Positions 15,553 to 25,595 of a stretch of 62,479 bases of DNA are shown here, piece after piece; the first letter of the stretch is position 1; every line of letters begins with the position of its first letter. Where the stretch lies: positions 1-62,479 of the forward strand of contig CANQRU010000018.1 of NCBI GenBank assembly GCA_947626395.1, written 5' to 3'. The translations under genes and the position numbers were made by a program. This DNA is from an uncultured Lachnospiraceae bacterium. GTDB taxonomy: Bacteria > Bacillota > Clostridia > Lachnospirales > Lachnospiraceae. Below the pieces are notes generated by a model. That model worked only from the letters and a program-made list of their open reading frames with translations, ran no database searches and was not told the origin of the DNA.

Positions 15553-17031
15553 TTACTGCACGATACCGTTTACATCTACGGTCCAGACGGTGTCGTTGGC
15601 GTCTCTTACATCCCTGAAGCCTGCGCCCAGGTCGGGACGCGACGCGGATTTGGAAGAGGAGGAAGCCTTCTGGATCGTGCCGGAGGCGTTGACCAGATAT
15701 TTCCGGCCCTCAAAGGCTACAGGGGCATAGCGCAGATCCTTGTCGGCGTCCAGACGCATGCCGTGGCTGTAGACCGCGTTTCCGTAGATGCCGTGGAAGC
15801 CCTGGCCGCGGGCGGAACCTTCCGTCTGGAAGTACCAGATCTGGTTCATCTCCGTGTCGTCGTTGAAAATAGTCTGCTTGCCTGTCTTCATGGCGCCGTT
15901 TTCGCCGAAGTAGTAGTTGGCGGCCGAACCGTCGTCAAGAGTCACGACCGTAAGGCCGGTCTGCATTTCGCCCTTGTCATTGAAAGCATAGCGGTCGGAA
16001 CCGATGCCGAACACCTGGATGCCGCCGTTCGCCGCGTAATGCGGTACGCCGCTCTTGAAGTAGAAGCGATAGGTCTCGTCTTCCGCGGAGACGCCGGGGA
16101 TCCCCGTGATCGTCAGCCAGCCGGAAGCGCGTTTTCCGCTCTCTTCGTAGTACTGATAGCCGGCAGCCGGGGCGGTCACGGCCGGCTGGGAGTTATCGTT
16201 TTCTTCGGCCACGGGAGTCTCGTCTGCGGCAGTTTCGGTTTCCGCAGGGGCCTCGGTTTCTGCCGCAGCTTCGGTTTCCGTTGCGGTTCCGTCTCCGTTA
16301 TTGGCTTTTGCCTCGGCATTCGCTGCATTCTCGGTTCCTGCTGCAGTCTCAGCATCCTCGTCGTCCGTCTTTTCCGGCAGCTTATACCAGCCGGTGATCA
16401 TGACGCCGTCCTCGAAGGAGTAATAGGAGCCGCTGATCTTTCTGTCAAGCTGGTTTTCGATCCGCCGGCCGTGGCTGTCGAAGTAGGACCAGACGGTCGT
16501 ATCGCCGAATTCGTCATTATCCGCCGGCAGTTCGACCCAGCCCTTCTTCATGGCTCCGCTTCCGGAGAAATAGTAAACGGCGCTGTCAACTTCGGTCAGT
16601 CCCGTGGCCATTCGTCCTTCCTCGTCGAAATAGTAGGACGCGCCGTCGATCTCTTTGAATTTGGAAGAGATCATCTGGCCGTTGCTGCCGTAATAGTACC
16701 AGTACTGCGCGGGAGCCGTCTCGTCCCATTCATCCTCGTTTTTGACGGCGACCCATTTGTCGGTGACGCGCTTGCCTTCGCCATCCACGTAGTATTCGCT
16801 GACCTGACGGTTCGTGGCCATATTGCCGTTCTCGTCCAGATAGTACCAGTCGTCGCCGTACTTTTTCCAGGAATCGGTCAGGGAGTATCCGTCGTTATCG
16901 TAGTATTTCCAGTTCTCGTTCTCCTGTACCCATCCGGCGCCCTGGGCCAGAGCCGCGGAGCTGAAGACAGGAGCCATAGCGCATAATGCTGCCGCAGAGA
17001 TCGCGGCTGTCCATTTGATGGTGTTTCTCAT
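15553..17031 (-). CDS. Secreted cell-wall-binding repeat protein
   Basis: A 492-residue exported protein. The signal peptide (MRNTIKWTAAISAAALCAM...) is followed by about ten choline-binding-type repeats (for example WKYYDNDGYSLTDSWKKYGD, YYFSGSGAMKKGW, YYFGENGAMKTG). An Ala/Glu/Thr-rich acidic spacer (about 222-280, rich in AAAETEAPAETE) splits the repeat array in two. No catalytic domain is evident; the C-terminus (VRDANDTVWTVDVNGIVQ) is a small unknown fold. RBS AAAGGAG precedes ATG 17031. It probably attaches non-covalently to wall polymers made by the adjacent polysaccharide locus (inference). Confidence 0.85.
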   Translation of the reverse strand: MRNTIKWTAAISAAALCAMAPVFSSAALAQGAGWVQENENWKYYDNDGYSLTDSWKKYGDDWYYLDENGNMATNRQVSEYYVDGEGKRVTDKWVAVKNEDEWDETAPAQYWYYYGSNGQMISSKFKEIDGASYYFDEEGRMATGLTEVDSAVYYFSGSGAMKKGWVELPADNDEFGDTTVWSYFDSHGRRIENQLDRKISGSYYSFEDGVMITGWYKLPEKTDDEDAETAAGTENAANAEAKANNGDGTATETEAAAETEAPAETETAADETPVAEENDNSQPAVTAPAAGYQYYEESGKRASGWLTITGIPGVSAEDETYRFYFKSGVPHYAANGGIQVFGIGSDRYAFNDKGEMQTGLTVVTLDDGSAANYYFGENGAMKTGKQTIFNDDTEMNQIWYFQTEGSARGQGFHGIYGNAVYSHGMRLDADKDLRYAPVAFEGRKYLVNASGTIQKASSSSKSASRPDLGAGFRDVRDANDTVWTVDVNGIVQ

Positions 17032-17315
17032 AAAATAGATTCTCCTTTTTTGATTAGCCTCAAATCCGGTTCTGCATTACGGTCAGATTATATACCATCG
17101 GGGCGGCCCCTGAAAAGTGCAGGTTGCTGGAAAAGCGGGCAGGAACGGGCAGAAAAGGATGGATGTAGAAAAATGCTTTTATATTAGGATTTTTTATGGT
17201 ATACTGTCCACGTAGATAAAGATCATTGTTTGTGCAGACAGAACAGGCCCGTGGACGGGAAGGCCGGAACGCCGCAGCTTTAAGGGGCGCCGTCCCGTCT
17301 TCGCCGGAGGAGAAC

Positions 17316-18488
17316 ATGAAGACGATCAGCGTACTGATACCGTGTTATAATGAAGAAGAGAATGTGGAGCCCATCGCCCGGGCGGTGATCGGCACCATTG
17401 AGAAGGATCTGCCGGAATATGATTACGAGCTTATTTTTATAGATAATGATTCGCAGGATCAGACCAGACCGATCCTTCGGCGCATGTGCGCGGAGAATCC
17501 GAAGATCCGGGCCATTTTCAACGCCAGGAACTTCGGCCAGTTCAATTCGCCCTATTATGGGATGCTGCAGGCTGCGGGAGACTGCGTGATCTCCATGGTG
17601 GCGGATTTTCAGGATCCGGTGGAGCTGATCCCCCAGTACGTCCGCGCCTGGGAGGAAGGTTATAAGATCGTCATCGGCATCAAGACCAGCAGCCGGGAGA
17701 ATCCCATTATGTACTGGCTGCGCAGCTGCTATTACAAGCTGATCCACAAGCTGTCGGATGTGGAGCAGATCGAGCATTTCACGGGCTCCGGCCTTTACGA
17801 CCGGGATTTCATCGAGGTGCTTCGGAAGCTGGACGACCCGACGCCGTTTCTGCGGGGCATCGTGGCGGAGCTGGGCTACCGCCGCAAAGAGATCCCCTAC
17901 GAGCAGCCGAAACGCCGGGCGGGCAAGACCAGCAATAATTTCTATAAGCTGTACGACGCGGCCATGCTGAGTTTTACTTCCTATACGAAAGCGGGGCTGC
18001 GCATCGCCACGTTCATCGGCGCGTTCAGCTGTCTGGCGAGCTTTGTGATCGCCATCGTATATCTTGTCATGAAGCTGATCTGGTGGGACCGTTTCATGGC
18101 CGGCATGACGCCCATGCTGCTGGGGATGCTTTTTCTGGGATCGATCCAGATCTTCTTTATCGGCCTGATCGGGGAGTATATCCTCTCCATCAACCAGCGC
18201 GTCATGAAGCGGCCGCTGGTCATTGAGGAGGAGCGGATCAATTTCCCGGAGCCGGAAGCCGGGCCGGAGCCTGAGCCGGCTGAGAAGGAGAAGAAGAAAA
18301 AGAAGAAGGACCGCGGCCGGGAGGACAAGCCCGGCAAGGCGGAGAAGTCCGGCAAGGGCGGCAAGGCCGGTAAAGGGAACAAATTCGCCGCGGATACAGC
18401 GCCGCACAGCGCCGGCGCGGATGTGCCTCCGATAGAATCTGAGGAAGATGAGAATATCAACCTGGACGAGGACGACGGCTGGGACTGA
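17316..18488 (+). CDS. GT2 polyprenyl-phosphate glycosyltransferase with charged C-terminal tail
   Basis: A 390-residue glycosyltransferase of the DPM1/GtrB type that transfers a sugar from a nucleotide donor to undecaprenyl phosphate at the inner membrane face. The GT-A domain spans about 1-220 (SVLIPCYNEEENV; FIDNDSQDQT; VADFQDPVELI). Two membrane helices follow (about 230-305). The last ~80 residues are an unusual disordered tail: Pro/Glu repeats, a KEKKKKKKDRG block, a Gly/Lys block and an acidic end (NLDEDDGWD). ATG 17316 has GGAGGAGA. It opens the polysaccharide gene run that continues to 25472. Confidence 0.88.
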   Translation: MKTISVLIPCYNEEENVEPIARAVIGTIEKDLPEYDYELIFIDNDSQDQTRPILRRMCAENPKIRAIFNARNFGQFNSPYYGMLQAAGDCVISMVADFQDPVELIPQYVRAWEEGYKIVIGIKTSSRENPIMYWLRSCYYKLIHKLSDVEQIEHFTGSGLYDRDFIEVLRKLDDPTPFLRGIVAELGYRRKEIPYEQPKRRAGKTSNNFYKLYDAAMLSFTSYTKAGLRIATFIGAFSCLASFVIAIVYLVMKLIWWDRFMAGMTPMLLGMLFLGSIQIFFIGLIGEYILSINQRVMKRPLVIEEERINFPEPEAGPEPEPAEKEKKKKKKDRGREDKPGKAEKSGKGGKAGKGNKFAADTAPHSAGADVPPIESEEDENINLDEDDGWD

Positions 18489-18567
18489 GAGCGCCTGAAG
18501 CGCCGCGCCCGGGCTGACGGCGGCCGGAGAACAATAGAAAAAGACAGAAAAGGAATCACAGGCAGCA

Positions 18568-20811
18568 ATGAAATACAAGATCGATATCGTCAGAATACGC
18601 GAGAATTCGATCCAGCTTAACGGCTGGGTCATCGGAAAGACGCCGGAATCAAAGCCGGCGTTTGCCGTGCTGGACGAAGATCGTAAGAAGGTGAAGATCA
18701 AATACGTCTCCACCCGCAGAGACGATGTGAGCCAGATCTACTATAAGAAGATCTGCGACCGGGATCTCGGCTTCGACATCCGGTTCCCTTATGAGCGGGG
18801 GCGCAGTTACTGGCTGCTGATCCGCTGCGACGGCCATGTGCGGAGGATAAAATTCAATGAAGAACTGATCTCCAGGCGTTCCAGCGTGGCCTACAAACGG
18901 ATGGAGAAGATCCGCGATCTGATGAATATGGAGACGGTCCGGGTGGCGATGGAGTTCGGGCAGAAGCACGGGCTTAAAGCGTTGTTTCTGAAATCGAAGC
19001 ACAAGCTGCAGGGCATTGATAACGATTATGAATACGCGGAATGGTACGATCTGACGAAGCCTACGGAGGAGGAGCTTGCGCGGCAGCGGGCGGAAACCGG
19101 GGCGGCGATGCGTGAGCGGGCAGCGGACGCGCCCGCCTGGCCGAAGCTTTCGATCGTGATGCCGGTCTACAGGGCGCCGGAAGGATTCCTCCGGGTGATG
19201 CTGGATTCCATTCTGGCCCAGACCTATCCCAACTGGGAGCTGTGTATGGCGGACGGAAGCCCGAAGGGAGAGACCTCCGCGAAGCTTGTGAAGGAATATA
19301 TGGACCGCGATAAGCGGATCCGGTACCAGGTTCTTGAGAAGAACGAAGGCATTTCCGGCAATACCAACGCGGCCATCGCTCTGGCGGCCGGCGATTATAT
19401 CGTGCTGGCGGATCAGGACGACGCCATGCCGGAACACGCTCTTTATGAGATCGCGGGGGCGATCCGCAGGCATCCGGACTGCGATGTGATCTATTCCGAC
19501 GAGGATAAGATGGATATGGACGGCGGGGCGCTGTTCGACCCGCATTTCAAGCCGGATTTCAACCCGGATCTGCTCTGCAGCGTGAACTATATCTGCCACC
19601 AGTTTGTTGTAAAGAGGGAGCTTCTTGAACGTGTGGGCGGTTTCCGGAAGGAATACGACGGGGCCCAGGATTACGACCTGATCTTCCGCTGTACCGAGGC
19701 GGCCCGCGGAATTTATCACATTCCGAAGGTGCTGTACCATTGGCGCTGCCACCAGGGCTCCACAGCCAGCAATCCCCAGAGCAAGCTGTACGCCTTTGAA
19801 GCCGGGTCGCGGGCCATCATGGATCATTACAGACGGATGGGGATCGAGGCTGAGAAAGTGGAGAAAGGCGTGGATTACGGGATCTACCATACCGCGTTCA
19901 GGATACAGGGGGAGCCGCTGGTGTCGGTGATCATACCGAACAAGGATCATACGGCGGATCTGGATCTGTGCGTCCGCATGATCCTTACGAAATGCACTTA
20001 CCGGAACCTCGAGTTTATCGTGGTGGAGAACAACAGCGCGGAGCCGGAGACGTTCGCCTACTATGAGAAGCTTCAGAAGGAGTTCCCGCAGGTGCGCCTG
20101 GCGCGCTGGGAGAAGGAGTTTAATTTCTCGGCCATCAATAATTTCGGCGTACAGTACGCGAAGGGCGAATATCTGCTGTTCATGAACAATGATATCGAGC
20201 CCATCGCGGAGAATTTCATCGAGGAGATGCTGGGCTTTGCCCAGAGGGACGATGTAGGAGCTGTTGGCGCCAGGCTTTTGTACCAGGACGATACGATCCA
20301 GCACGCCGGCGTGGTGGTGGGATTCGGCGGTATCGCCGGGCATACGTTCATCGGGCTTCATGAGGCGGAGAACAGCTATTTCCACCGGGCCATGTGCGCC
20401 CAGGACTACAGCGCGGTGACGGCGGCCTGTATGATGAGCCGGCGGTCCGTGTTCGAAGCGGCCGGCGGTTTCTCGGAGGATCTGGCCGTGGCGTTTAACG
20501 ACATCGATTACTGCATGAAGGTGCGGGCTCTCGGTAAGCTGGTGGTCTACGCGCCGTATGCGAAGCTGTACCATTATGAATCCAAGTCCAGAGGTCTTGA
20601 GGACACGCCGGAGAAGGTGGCGCGCTTTAACCGCGAAGTGGCGAAGTTCGCGAAGAAATGGCCGGACATCCTGCGGGACGGCGACCCGTACTACAATCCG
20701 AACCTGACCCTGCGCAAGTCGAATTTCGCGCTGCGGGATCTCTTAAAAGAGAAGGTCGGAGAGCCGTATCCGATGCCGGAGGAGATCCGGCGGCTGATGG
20801 AGGAAGCGTAA
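18568..20811 (+). CDS. Two-domain GT2 glycosyltransferase
   Basis: A 747-residue cytosolic or membrane-associated enzyme with two GT2 domains. An N-terminal ~180-residue non-catalytic region is followed by GT2-1 (about 190-430: LSIVMPVYRAPEGFL, acidic ADQDDAMPEHALYE, YSDEDKMD) and GT2-2 (about 445-700: VSVIIPNKDHTADLDL, LLFMNNDIEPIAENF). The arrangement is that of bifunctional rhamnan or O-antigen chain transferases that add two sugars. It lies between two other GT2 genes. Sugar specificity cannot be read from sequence. Confidence 0.9.
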   Translation: MKYKIDIVRIRENSIQLNGWVIGKTPESKPAFAVLDEDRKKVKIKYVSTRRDDVSQIYYKKICDRDLGFDIRFPYERGRSYWLLIRCDGHVRRIKFNEELISRRSSVAYKRMEKIRDLMNMETVRVAMEFGQKHGLKALFLKSKHKLQGIDNDYEYAEWYDLTKPTEEELARQRAETGAAMRERAADAPAWPKLSIVMPVYRAPEGFLRVMLDSILAQTYPNWELCMADGSPKGETSAKLVKEYMDRDKRIRYQVLEKNEGISGNTNAAIALAAGDYIVLADQDDAMPEHALYEIAGAIRRHPDCDVIYSDEDKMDMDGGALFDPHFKPDFNPDLLCSVNYICHQFVVKRELLERVGGFRKEYDGAQDYDLIFRCTEAARGIYHIPKVLYHWRCHQGSTASNPQSKLYAFEAGSRAIMDHYRRMGIEAEKVEKGVDYGIYHTAFRIQGEPLVSVIIPNKDHTADLDLCVRMILTKCTYRNLEFIVVENNSAEPETFAYYEKLQKEFPQVRLARWEKEFNFSAINNFGVQYAKGEYLLFMNNDIEPIAENFIEEMLGFAQRDDVGAVGARLLYQDDTIQHAGVVVGFGGIAGHTFIGLHEAENSYFHRAMCAQDYSAVTAACMMSRRSVFEAAGGFSEDLAVAFNDIDYCMKVRALGKLVVYAPYAKLYHYESKSRGLEDTPEKVARFNREVAKFAKKWPDILRDGDPYYNPNLTLRKSNFALRDLLKEKVGEPYPMPEEIRRLMEEA

Positions 20812-20879
20812 GCGGCCGGAGGGAAGAATCGAAAAGCCGCTGTCCGGAAACCGGACGGAAAAGGGAGAGAAGAACCAAT

Positions 20880-21869
20880 ATGTCAGAGAAACAGGTAACG
20901 GTCATCATACCGAATTACAACGGCCTTCAGTTCATGGGCATCTGCCTGGACGCGCTGGAGCGCCAGACCTGCCGGAATTTCGAGGTGCTGGTGGTGGACA
21001 ACGGTTCCACCGACGGAAGCGTGGAATGGCTGAAGCAGCAGGGGATCCCGTCCATATTCCTGAAGGAGAATACCGGGTTTTCCGGGGCGGTCAACGCGGG
21101 GATCCGGGCGGCGAAGACGCCCTATGTGCTGCTTCTTAACAACGACACCGAGGCGGCGCCGGATTTCGTGGGCGGGCTTCTCGCGGAGATCAGCCGCTCG
21201 AAGCGGATCTTCGCGGTCAGCAGCAAGATGGTCCAGATGTATCACCGGGAGCTGATGGACGACGCGGGGGATATGTACAGCCTGATGGGCTGGGCCTATC
21301 AGCGCGGCGTGGGCAGGAGCAGCCGCGGCTATAACCGGCCGATGGAGGTCTTCTCGGCCTGCGCGGGCGCGGCGATCTACCGGAGGTCCGTATTTGATGA
21401 GATCGGACTGTTTGACGAGATGCATTTCGCGTATCTGGAGGATATCGACGTCTGCTGGCGGGCGAAGATCCGCGGCTATCATGTAAGATATTGTCCGAAA
21501 GCGGTGGTATACCATGTGGGCAGCGGCACCAGCGGATCGAAGTACAATCCGTTCAAGGTGCGGCTGGCGGCCCGCAATAACGTTTATCTCAACTATAAGA
21601 ATATGCCCCTGGCCCAGCTTCTCGTGAATCTGCCGGGGATCGTGGCCGGGGCTGCCGTAAAGTACGCGTTTTTCAGGAAGATCGGTTTCGGTCAGGAGTT
21701 CCTGGCGGGGATCCGCGAAGGCATTTCGACAGCCGGGAAATGCAGAAAGGTACCGTATTCTTCCGGGCGGATCTCCAATTATCTGGCGATCCAGTGGGAA
21801 CTGATCGCGGGGACGTTTCTTTATGTCTTTGAGTTTTCCGCGAGACAATTGGCGAAAATGTGCAAATGA
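20880..21869 (+). CDS. GT2 glycosyltransferase (WbbL/rhamnosyltransferase-like)
   Basis: A 329-residue GT-A enzyme starting VTVIIPNYNGLQFMGICL, with VVDNGSTDGSVEW, acceptor-side LLLNNDTEAAPDFV and FAYLEDIDVCWRAKIRGY. The C-terminal hydrophobic segment probably contacts the membrane. ATG 20880 fits the family N-terminus and GGGAGAGA lies upstream; an in-frame extension to 20658 overlaps the previous gene and is not part of the fold. It most likely adds a deoxyhexose to the lipid-linked repeat unit built by the neighbouring enzymes. Confidence 0.87.
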   Translation: MSEKQVTVIIPNYNGLQFMGICLDALERQTCRNFEVLVVDNGSTDGSVEWLKQQGIPSIFLKENTGFSGAVNAGIRAAKTPYVLLLNNDTEAAPDFVGGLLAEISRSKRIFAVSSKMVQMYHRELMDDAGDMYSLMGWAYQRGVGRSSRGYNRPMEVFSACAGAAIYRRSVFDEIGLFDEMHFAYLEDIDVCWRAKIRGYHVRYCPKAVVYHVGSGTSGSKYNPFKVRLAARNNVYLNYKNMPLAQLLVNLPGIVAGAAVKYAFFRKIGFGQEFLAGIREGISTAGKCRKVPYSSGRISNYLAIQWELIAGTFLYVFEFSARQLAKMCK

Positions 21870-21962
21870 TACCAAAAATTTAAGAGATTTTTAATACCAC
21901 ACGATGTATTTTCGTGTATAATGTATGCGTTACGGCACCACATTATTTTAAGGTGAACGCTT

Positions 21963-23381
21963 ATGATAAAGAATAATCAGCAGATGCTCAACCGGCTGCA
22001 TCTCGTTCTGGATGTGCTGGTTCTGGCGTTGGCCTATGCGCTGGCGTGGGGGATCCTGGTGATCCGCACCAGCCTTCTGACGCCTGAGCGGGGGCTGCTT
22101 CCGGCGCAGTATTATTTCCTGGCGCTGGTCGTCATTATACCGCTGTATTTGATCCTGTATACATGTTTCCATCTTTACGAGCCAAAGAGGATCCAGTCGC
22201 GGCGCTTTGAGTTCGCCAATATCTGCAAGGCGAATCTGTTCGGACTGATGATCCTTGCGGTGATTTATTTTCTTTTCAGGAAGAATCCGTATCTGCAGGA
22301 ATTCTCGACGCGGATGGTGTTCTATTTCTTCGCCATCAATATCGTGGCGGAGACGGCGGAACGGACGGCGATCCGGGTCGTTCTGCGCGCCATGCGCGCC
22401 AAAGGCTATAACCAGAAGCATATCCTGCTGATCGGATACAGCCGGACGGCGGAAGGCTTCATTGACCGCGTGAAGGCGAATCCGGAGTGGGGCTATCACA
22501 TCTGGGGCATCCTGGATGACCGCAAGAAGCTGGGCAGCGAGTATAAGGGCGTCCGGGTGATCGGGACCATCGGCGAGCTGAATTCGATCCTGGAGCTGAA
22601 TACGCTGGACGAGATCGCCATCACTCTGGGTATCGGTGAATACGGACGGCTGGAGTCTATCGTGGCCGCCTGTGAGAAATCCGGCGTTCACACCAAGTTT
22701 ATCCCGGATTACAATAATGTGATCCCTACGAGGCCGTATACGGAGGATCTTCAGGGGCTTCCCGTGATCAATATCCGTCATGTGCCGCTGAATTCCACGT
22801 TCAACCGAATGGTCAAACGGACGGTGGATGTGATCGGGTCGCTGGCGGGGATCCTGCTTTTCTCGCCGGTCATGTTGATTACCGCCGTTATCATTAAGGT
22901 CACGTCGCCGGGACCGCTGATCTTTAAGCAGGAGCGGGTGGGGCTTCACAACCGGCCGTTCCAGATGTATAAGTTCCGGTCCATGGAAGTGCAGAAGCCG
23001 ACGGACGAGAAGGACAAGTGGACGACCCCGCACGATCCGCGGGTGACGCCGTTCGGAAGATTTATCCGCAAATTCAGCATTGACGAGATGCCGCAGTTTT
23101 TTAACGTGCTGAAGGGTGAGATGAGCCTGGTGGGGCCCAGGCCGGAGAGGCCGTTCTTCGTGGAGCGGTTCAAGGAACAGATCCCCAGATATATGATCAA
23201 GCACCAGGTCCGCCCGGGTATGACCGGCTGGGCGCAGATCAACGGGTACCGGGGAGATACGTCGATCACGAAGCGGATCGAACACGATCTGTATTACATC
23301 GAAAACTGGACGCTGGGACTGGATTTTAAGATCCTGTTCCTGACGTTTTTTAAGGGTTTTATTAATAAAAATGCGTATTAG
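21963..23381 (+). CDS. Polyprenyl glycosylphosphotransferase (WcaJ/EpsE type)
   Basis: The 472-residue initiating enzyme of surface-polysaccharide synthesis, transferring a sugar-1-phosphate from a UDP-sugar to undecaprenyl phosphate. There are four to five N-terminal membrane helices (about 10-130), a Rossmann-like CoA-binding-type middle (HILLIGYSRTAEGFIDRV) and a C-terminal sugar-transferase domain from about 275. That domain contains KRTVDVIGSLAGI, PLIFKQERVG, MYKFRSM, SIDEMPQFFNVLKG, MSLVGPRPE and VRPGMTGWAQINGYRGD. A possible TATAAT at 21917-21922 lies upstream, without a convincing -35. Confidence 0.93.
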   Translation: MIKNNQQMLNRLHLVLDVLVLALAYALAWGILVIRTSLLTPERGLLPAQYYFLALVVIIPLYLILYTCFHLYEPKRIQSRRFEFANICKANLFGLMILAVIYFLFRKNPYLQEFSTRMVFYFFAINIVAETAERTAIRVVLRAMRAKGYNQKHILLIGYSRTAEGFIDRVKANPEWGYHIWGILDDRKKLGSEYKGVRVIGTIGELNSILELNTLDEIAITLGIGEYGRLESIVAACEKSGVHTKFIPDYNNVIPTRPYTEDLQGLPVINIRHVPLNSTFNRMVKRTVDVIGSLAGILLFSPVMLITAVIIKVTSPGPLIFKQERVGLHNRPFQMYKFRSMEVQKPTDEKDKWTTPHDPRVTPFGRFIRKFSIDEMPQFFNVLKGEMSLVGPRPERPFFVERFKEQIPRYMIKHQVRPGMTGWAQINGYRGDTSITKRIEHDLYYIENWTLGLDFKILFLTFFKGFINKNAY

Positions 23382-23417
23382 TATGCCGGTTCGGCGTATA
23401 AGGATGAGGATTGGAAC

Positions 23418-25472
23418 ATGGGTAACGACTACTTTGAGGATGGACTGGAAGGGACGGCAGGCTCCGGCAGCCGCGCTCAGGGAAGCGCGGGAAGGGCGCC
23501 GCATGAACGGACTGACAATGATGGATCTGACCGTCAGGTGAGAAGAAATCCCGGCGCAGAGACGCAGGGGAACCGGGGGAACAGAGAGAACGATACGAGA
23601 ACGGGCGGCCGTCAGCAGCCGGTCCGGAGGGCGGTTCCGCGGCAGAGGGCGGAAGGAGGCGCCGCATCCTTCAGCGATAAGGTGGCGCAGATCCGGATCG
23701 AACTGGAGCGCAAGAAGAAGCGCAGAAGGCGTATCATTGCCATGATCGTGGCGGAATGCCTTGTCCTGACGGCTATATTTTCCTATGCTTATGTGAGCCG
23801 GCTCTGGAATCTGATGCCCAGGCCCAATGTGAATAAAGAAAACGTAGAGAATCCCAATATCCCTCTGGAATCCATCAATAAGATGCAGGGATACTGGATG
23901 ATCGCCATATTCGGGGTGGATTCGGGAACCGGAACATCCAGCGCCCGCGGGAACTCCTCCGATGTGAATATGATCGCCTGCATCAATCAGGATACGGGCG
24001 AGATCAAACTGGTGTCTCTTTACCGCGATACGTACCTGAAGGTCAGCGACAAAGGCACCTACCGTAAATTTAACTACGCCTATTCGGAAGGCGGTCCGGA
24101 GCAGGCGCTGAAGATGCTCAATGAGAATCTGGACCTGAACATAACGGAATATATCATTTTCAACTGGAAAGCGGTGGCCGACGGCATCAATATCCTGGGC
24201 GGCGTTGATATGGAGATCACCAAGCCGGAGTTCAAGTTTATCAACGCGTTCATTACGGAGACGGTGGAGGAAACCGGCGTCGGGTCTCATCACCTGCAGA
24301 GCGCCGGCATGAATCATCTGGACGGGATCCAGGCCGTAGCCTATGGCCGTCTGCGTCTGATGGACAGCGATTACCAGCGCGTGGAGCGGCAGAAGAAGGT
24401 GATCCAGGCCGCGTTTGACAAGGCGAAGGCGGCGCCGTATTCCGTTCTTAATAATATACTGGTGGTCTGCCTGCAGGAGGTCATGACGAATCTGGATTTC
24501 GCGGATCTGACCAATGTGGCGCTTAATGTGACCAAGTATCATATCGGCGAGACGGGAGGTTTCCCGTTTGAACGGAGCGAGGCGAACATGGGAAAGGCCA
24601 GAGGCGCCTGCATCATCCCGCAGACGCTGGAGTCCAACGTGACCCAGCTTCACCAGTTCCTGTTCGGCGATGAGGAGTATGAGCCGACGGAGGCTGTGAA
24701 GAGGATCAGCGAGAAGATCTCTTCCGATTCCGGTATCTATGCGGTTCAGAGCAAGCCGACTACGGCGGCCGCGGAGACGAAAGAGACCAAGGAGACGCGG
24801 AATGAAACAACGGAAGCGGAGGAGAGCACCGCGGAGACAGACGAGAACGGAGTGATCGTCGCCCCTGTACCCGGTATCGGCGAGACGGACGAGAACGGGG
24901 AACTGATCGATGGTCCGGAACCGGATGACGAAGACCCGATGGTTCCGGGGAATACGCCGGGCGGGACCGGTTATTCCGGAAGCGAAGGATCGAATCCCGG
25001 CACAGGACAGCTTCCGGGAGGTACGGGACCTGTTTCGGGAGGCGTGGCCGGACCGACAACAGGAGACCTGCCTCTGGTACCGGACAGTCCCGGCAGCGGC
25101 GCAGATAATAATGCGAATACAACCGAAGGGTCGGTTCCCGGAGGCGCGGTAACGCCGGGCGGAACGGCGCCCAACGGGCCGACAGCCCAGGGCGGGCTTC
25201 CGGCATCCGGCGGAACGGTAACGCCCGGAGGAGATGAGACGCCCGGCGGCACCGCGGCGCCTGGAGGGAACACAGCGCCGGGCGGCACTTCCGGACCGGA
25301 TGGGAATCCGGTATCCGGCGGCGCGTCCGGTCCGTCCGGCTCGGAGAACAGCGGCGCGGGAAACGCACCGTTAGGCCCGATGAATTCCGGCGGATCCGAT
25401 AACAGCAACGGCGTGATCACCGGTCCCGGCACCGGGATTCAGGAGAATCCGGAGGCCGGCCCGATCGGATAG
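23418..25472 (+). CDS. LytR-CpsA-Psr (LCP) ligase with long Pro/Gly/Thr tail
   Basis: A 684-residue membrane-anchored LCP phosphotransferase that would attach lipid-linked glycopolymer to peptidoglycan. It has a cytoplasmic basic, disordered N-terminus (1-100), one membrane helix (about 104-126) and an extracellular LCP domain (about 155-425: FGVDSGTGTSSARGNSSDVN, SLYRDTYLKV, AYGRLRLMDSDYQRVERQKK). A ~245-residue tail follows, rich in Gly, Pro, Thr, Ser and Glu with PGGTAPGGN-like repeats and no known domain. It is placed directly after the priming transferase, so it probably completes the same pathway. Confidence 0.9.
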   Translation: MGNDYFEDGLEGTAGSGSRAQGSAGRAPHERTDNDGSDRQVRRNPGAETQGNRGNRENDTRTGGRQQPVRRAVPRQRAEGGAASFSDKVAQIRIELERKKKRRRRIIAMIVAECLVLTAIFSYAYVSRLWNLMPRPNVNKENVENPNIPLESINKMQGYWMIAIFGVDSGTGTSSARGNSSDVNMIACINQDTGEIKLVSLYRDTYLKVSDKGTYRKFNYAYSEGGPEQALKMLNENLDLNITEYIIFNWKAVADGINILGGVDMEITKPEFKFINAFITETVEETGVGSHHLQSAGMNHLDGIQAVAYGRLRLMDSDYQRVERQKKVIQAAFDKAKAAPYSVLNNILVVCLQEVMTNLDFADLTNVALNVTKYHIGETGGFPFERSEANMGKARGACIIPQTLESNVTQLHQFLFGDEEYEPTEAVKRISEKISSDSGIYAVQSKPTTAAAETKETKETRNETTEAEESTAETDENGVIVAPVPGIGETDENGELIDGPEPDDEDPMVPGNTPGGTGYSGSEGSNPGTGQLPGGTGPVSGGVAGPTTGDLPLVPDSPGSGADNNANTTEGSVPGGAVTPGGTAPNGPTAQGGLPASGGTVTPGGDETPGGTAAPGGNTAPGGTSGPDGNPVSGGASGPSGSENSGAGNAPLGPMNSGGSDNSNGVITGPGTGIQENPEAGPIG

Positions 25473-25595
25473 GAACAGAACCCCTTATTTCACAGTTTTA
25501 TTGTTTTTCTTTCACAAATTGGTCACAAAATACTGTTATATTTAGACCATCGAAAGAAATAAAACACAGTTTCATCTGGAAAGGGGTTGTAATTT

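Noticed and set aside
15484-16986. 500-residue plus-strand frame opposite the wall-repeat gene
   Set aside because: It is the complement of the repeat-coding gene; composition is Val/Gly/Arg-biased with no domain or RBS. The minus-strand gene has a signal peptide, RBS and terminator.
21948-24653. 901-residue open frame on the minus strand opposite the WcaJ-type and LCP genes
   Set aside because: It mirrors the codon pattern of two well-identified plus-strand genes, is rich in Arg/His/Leu with no domain, and lacks a ribosome binding site.
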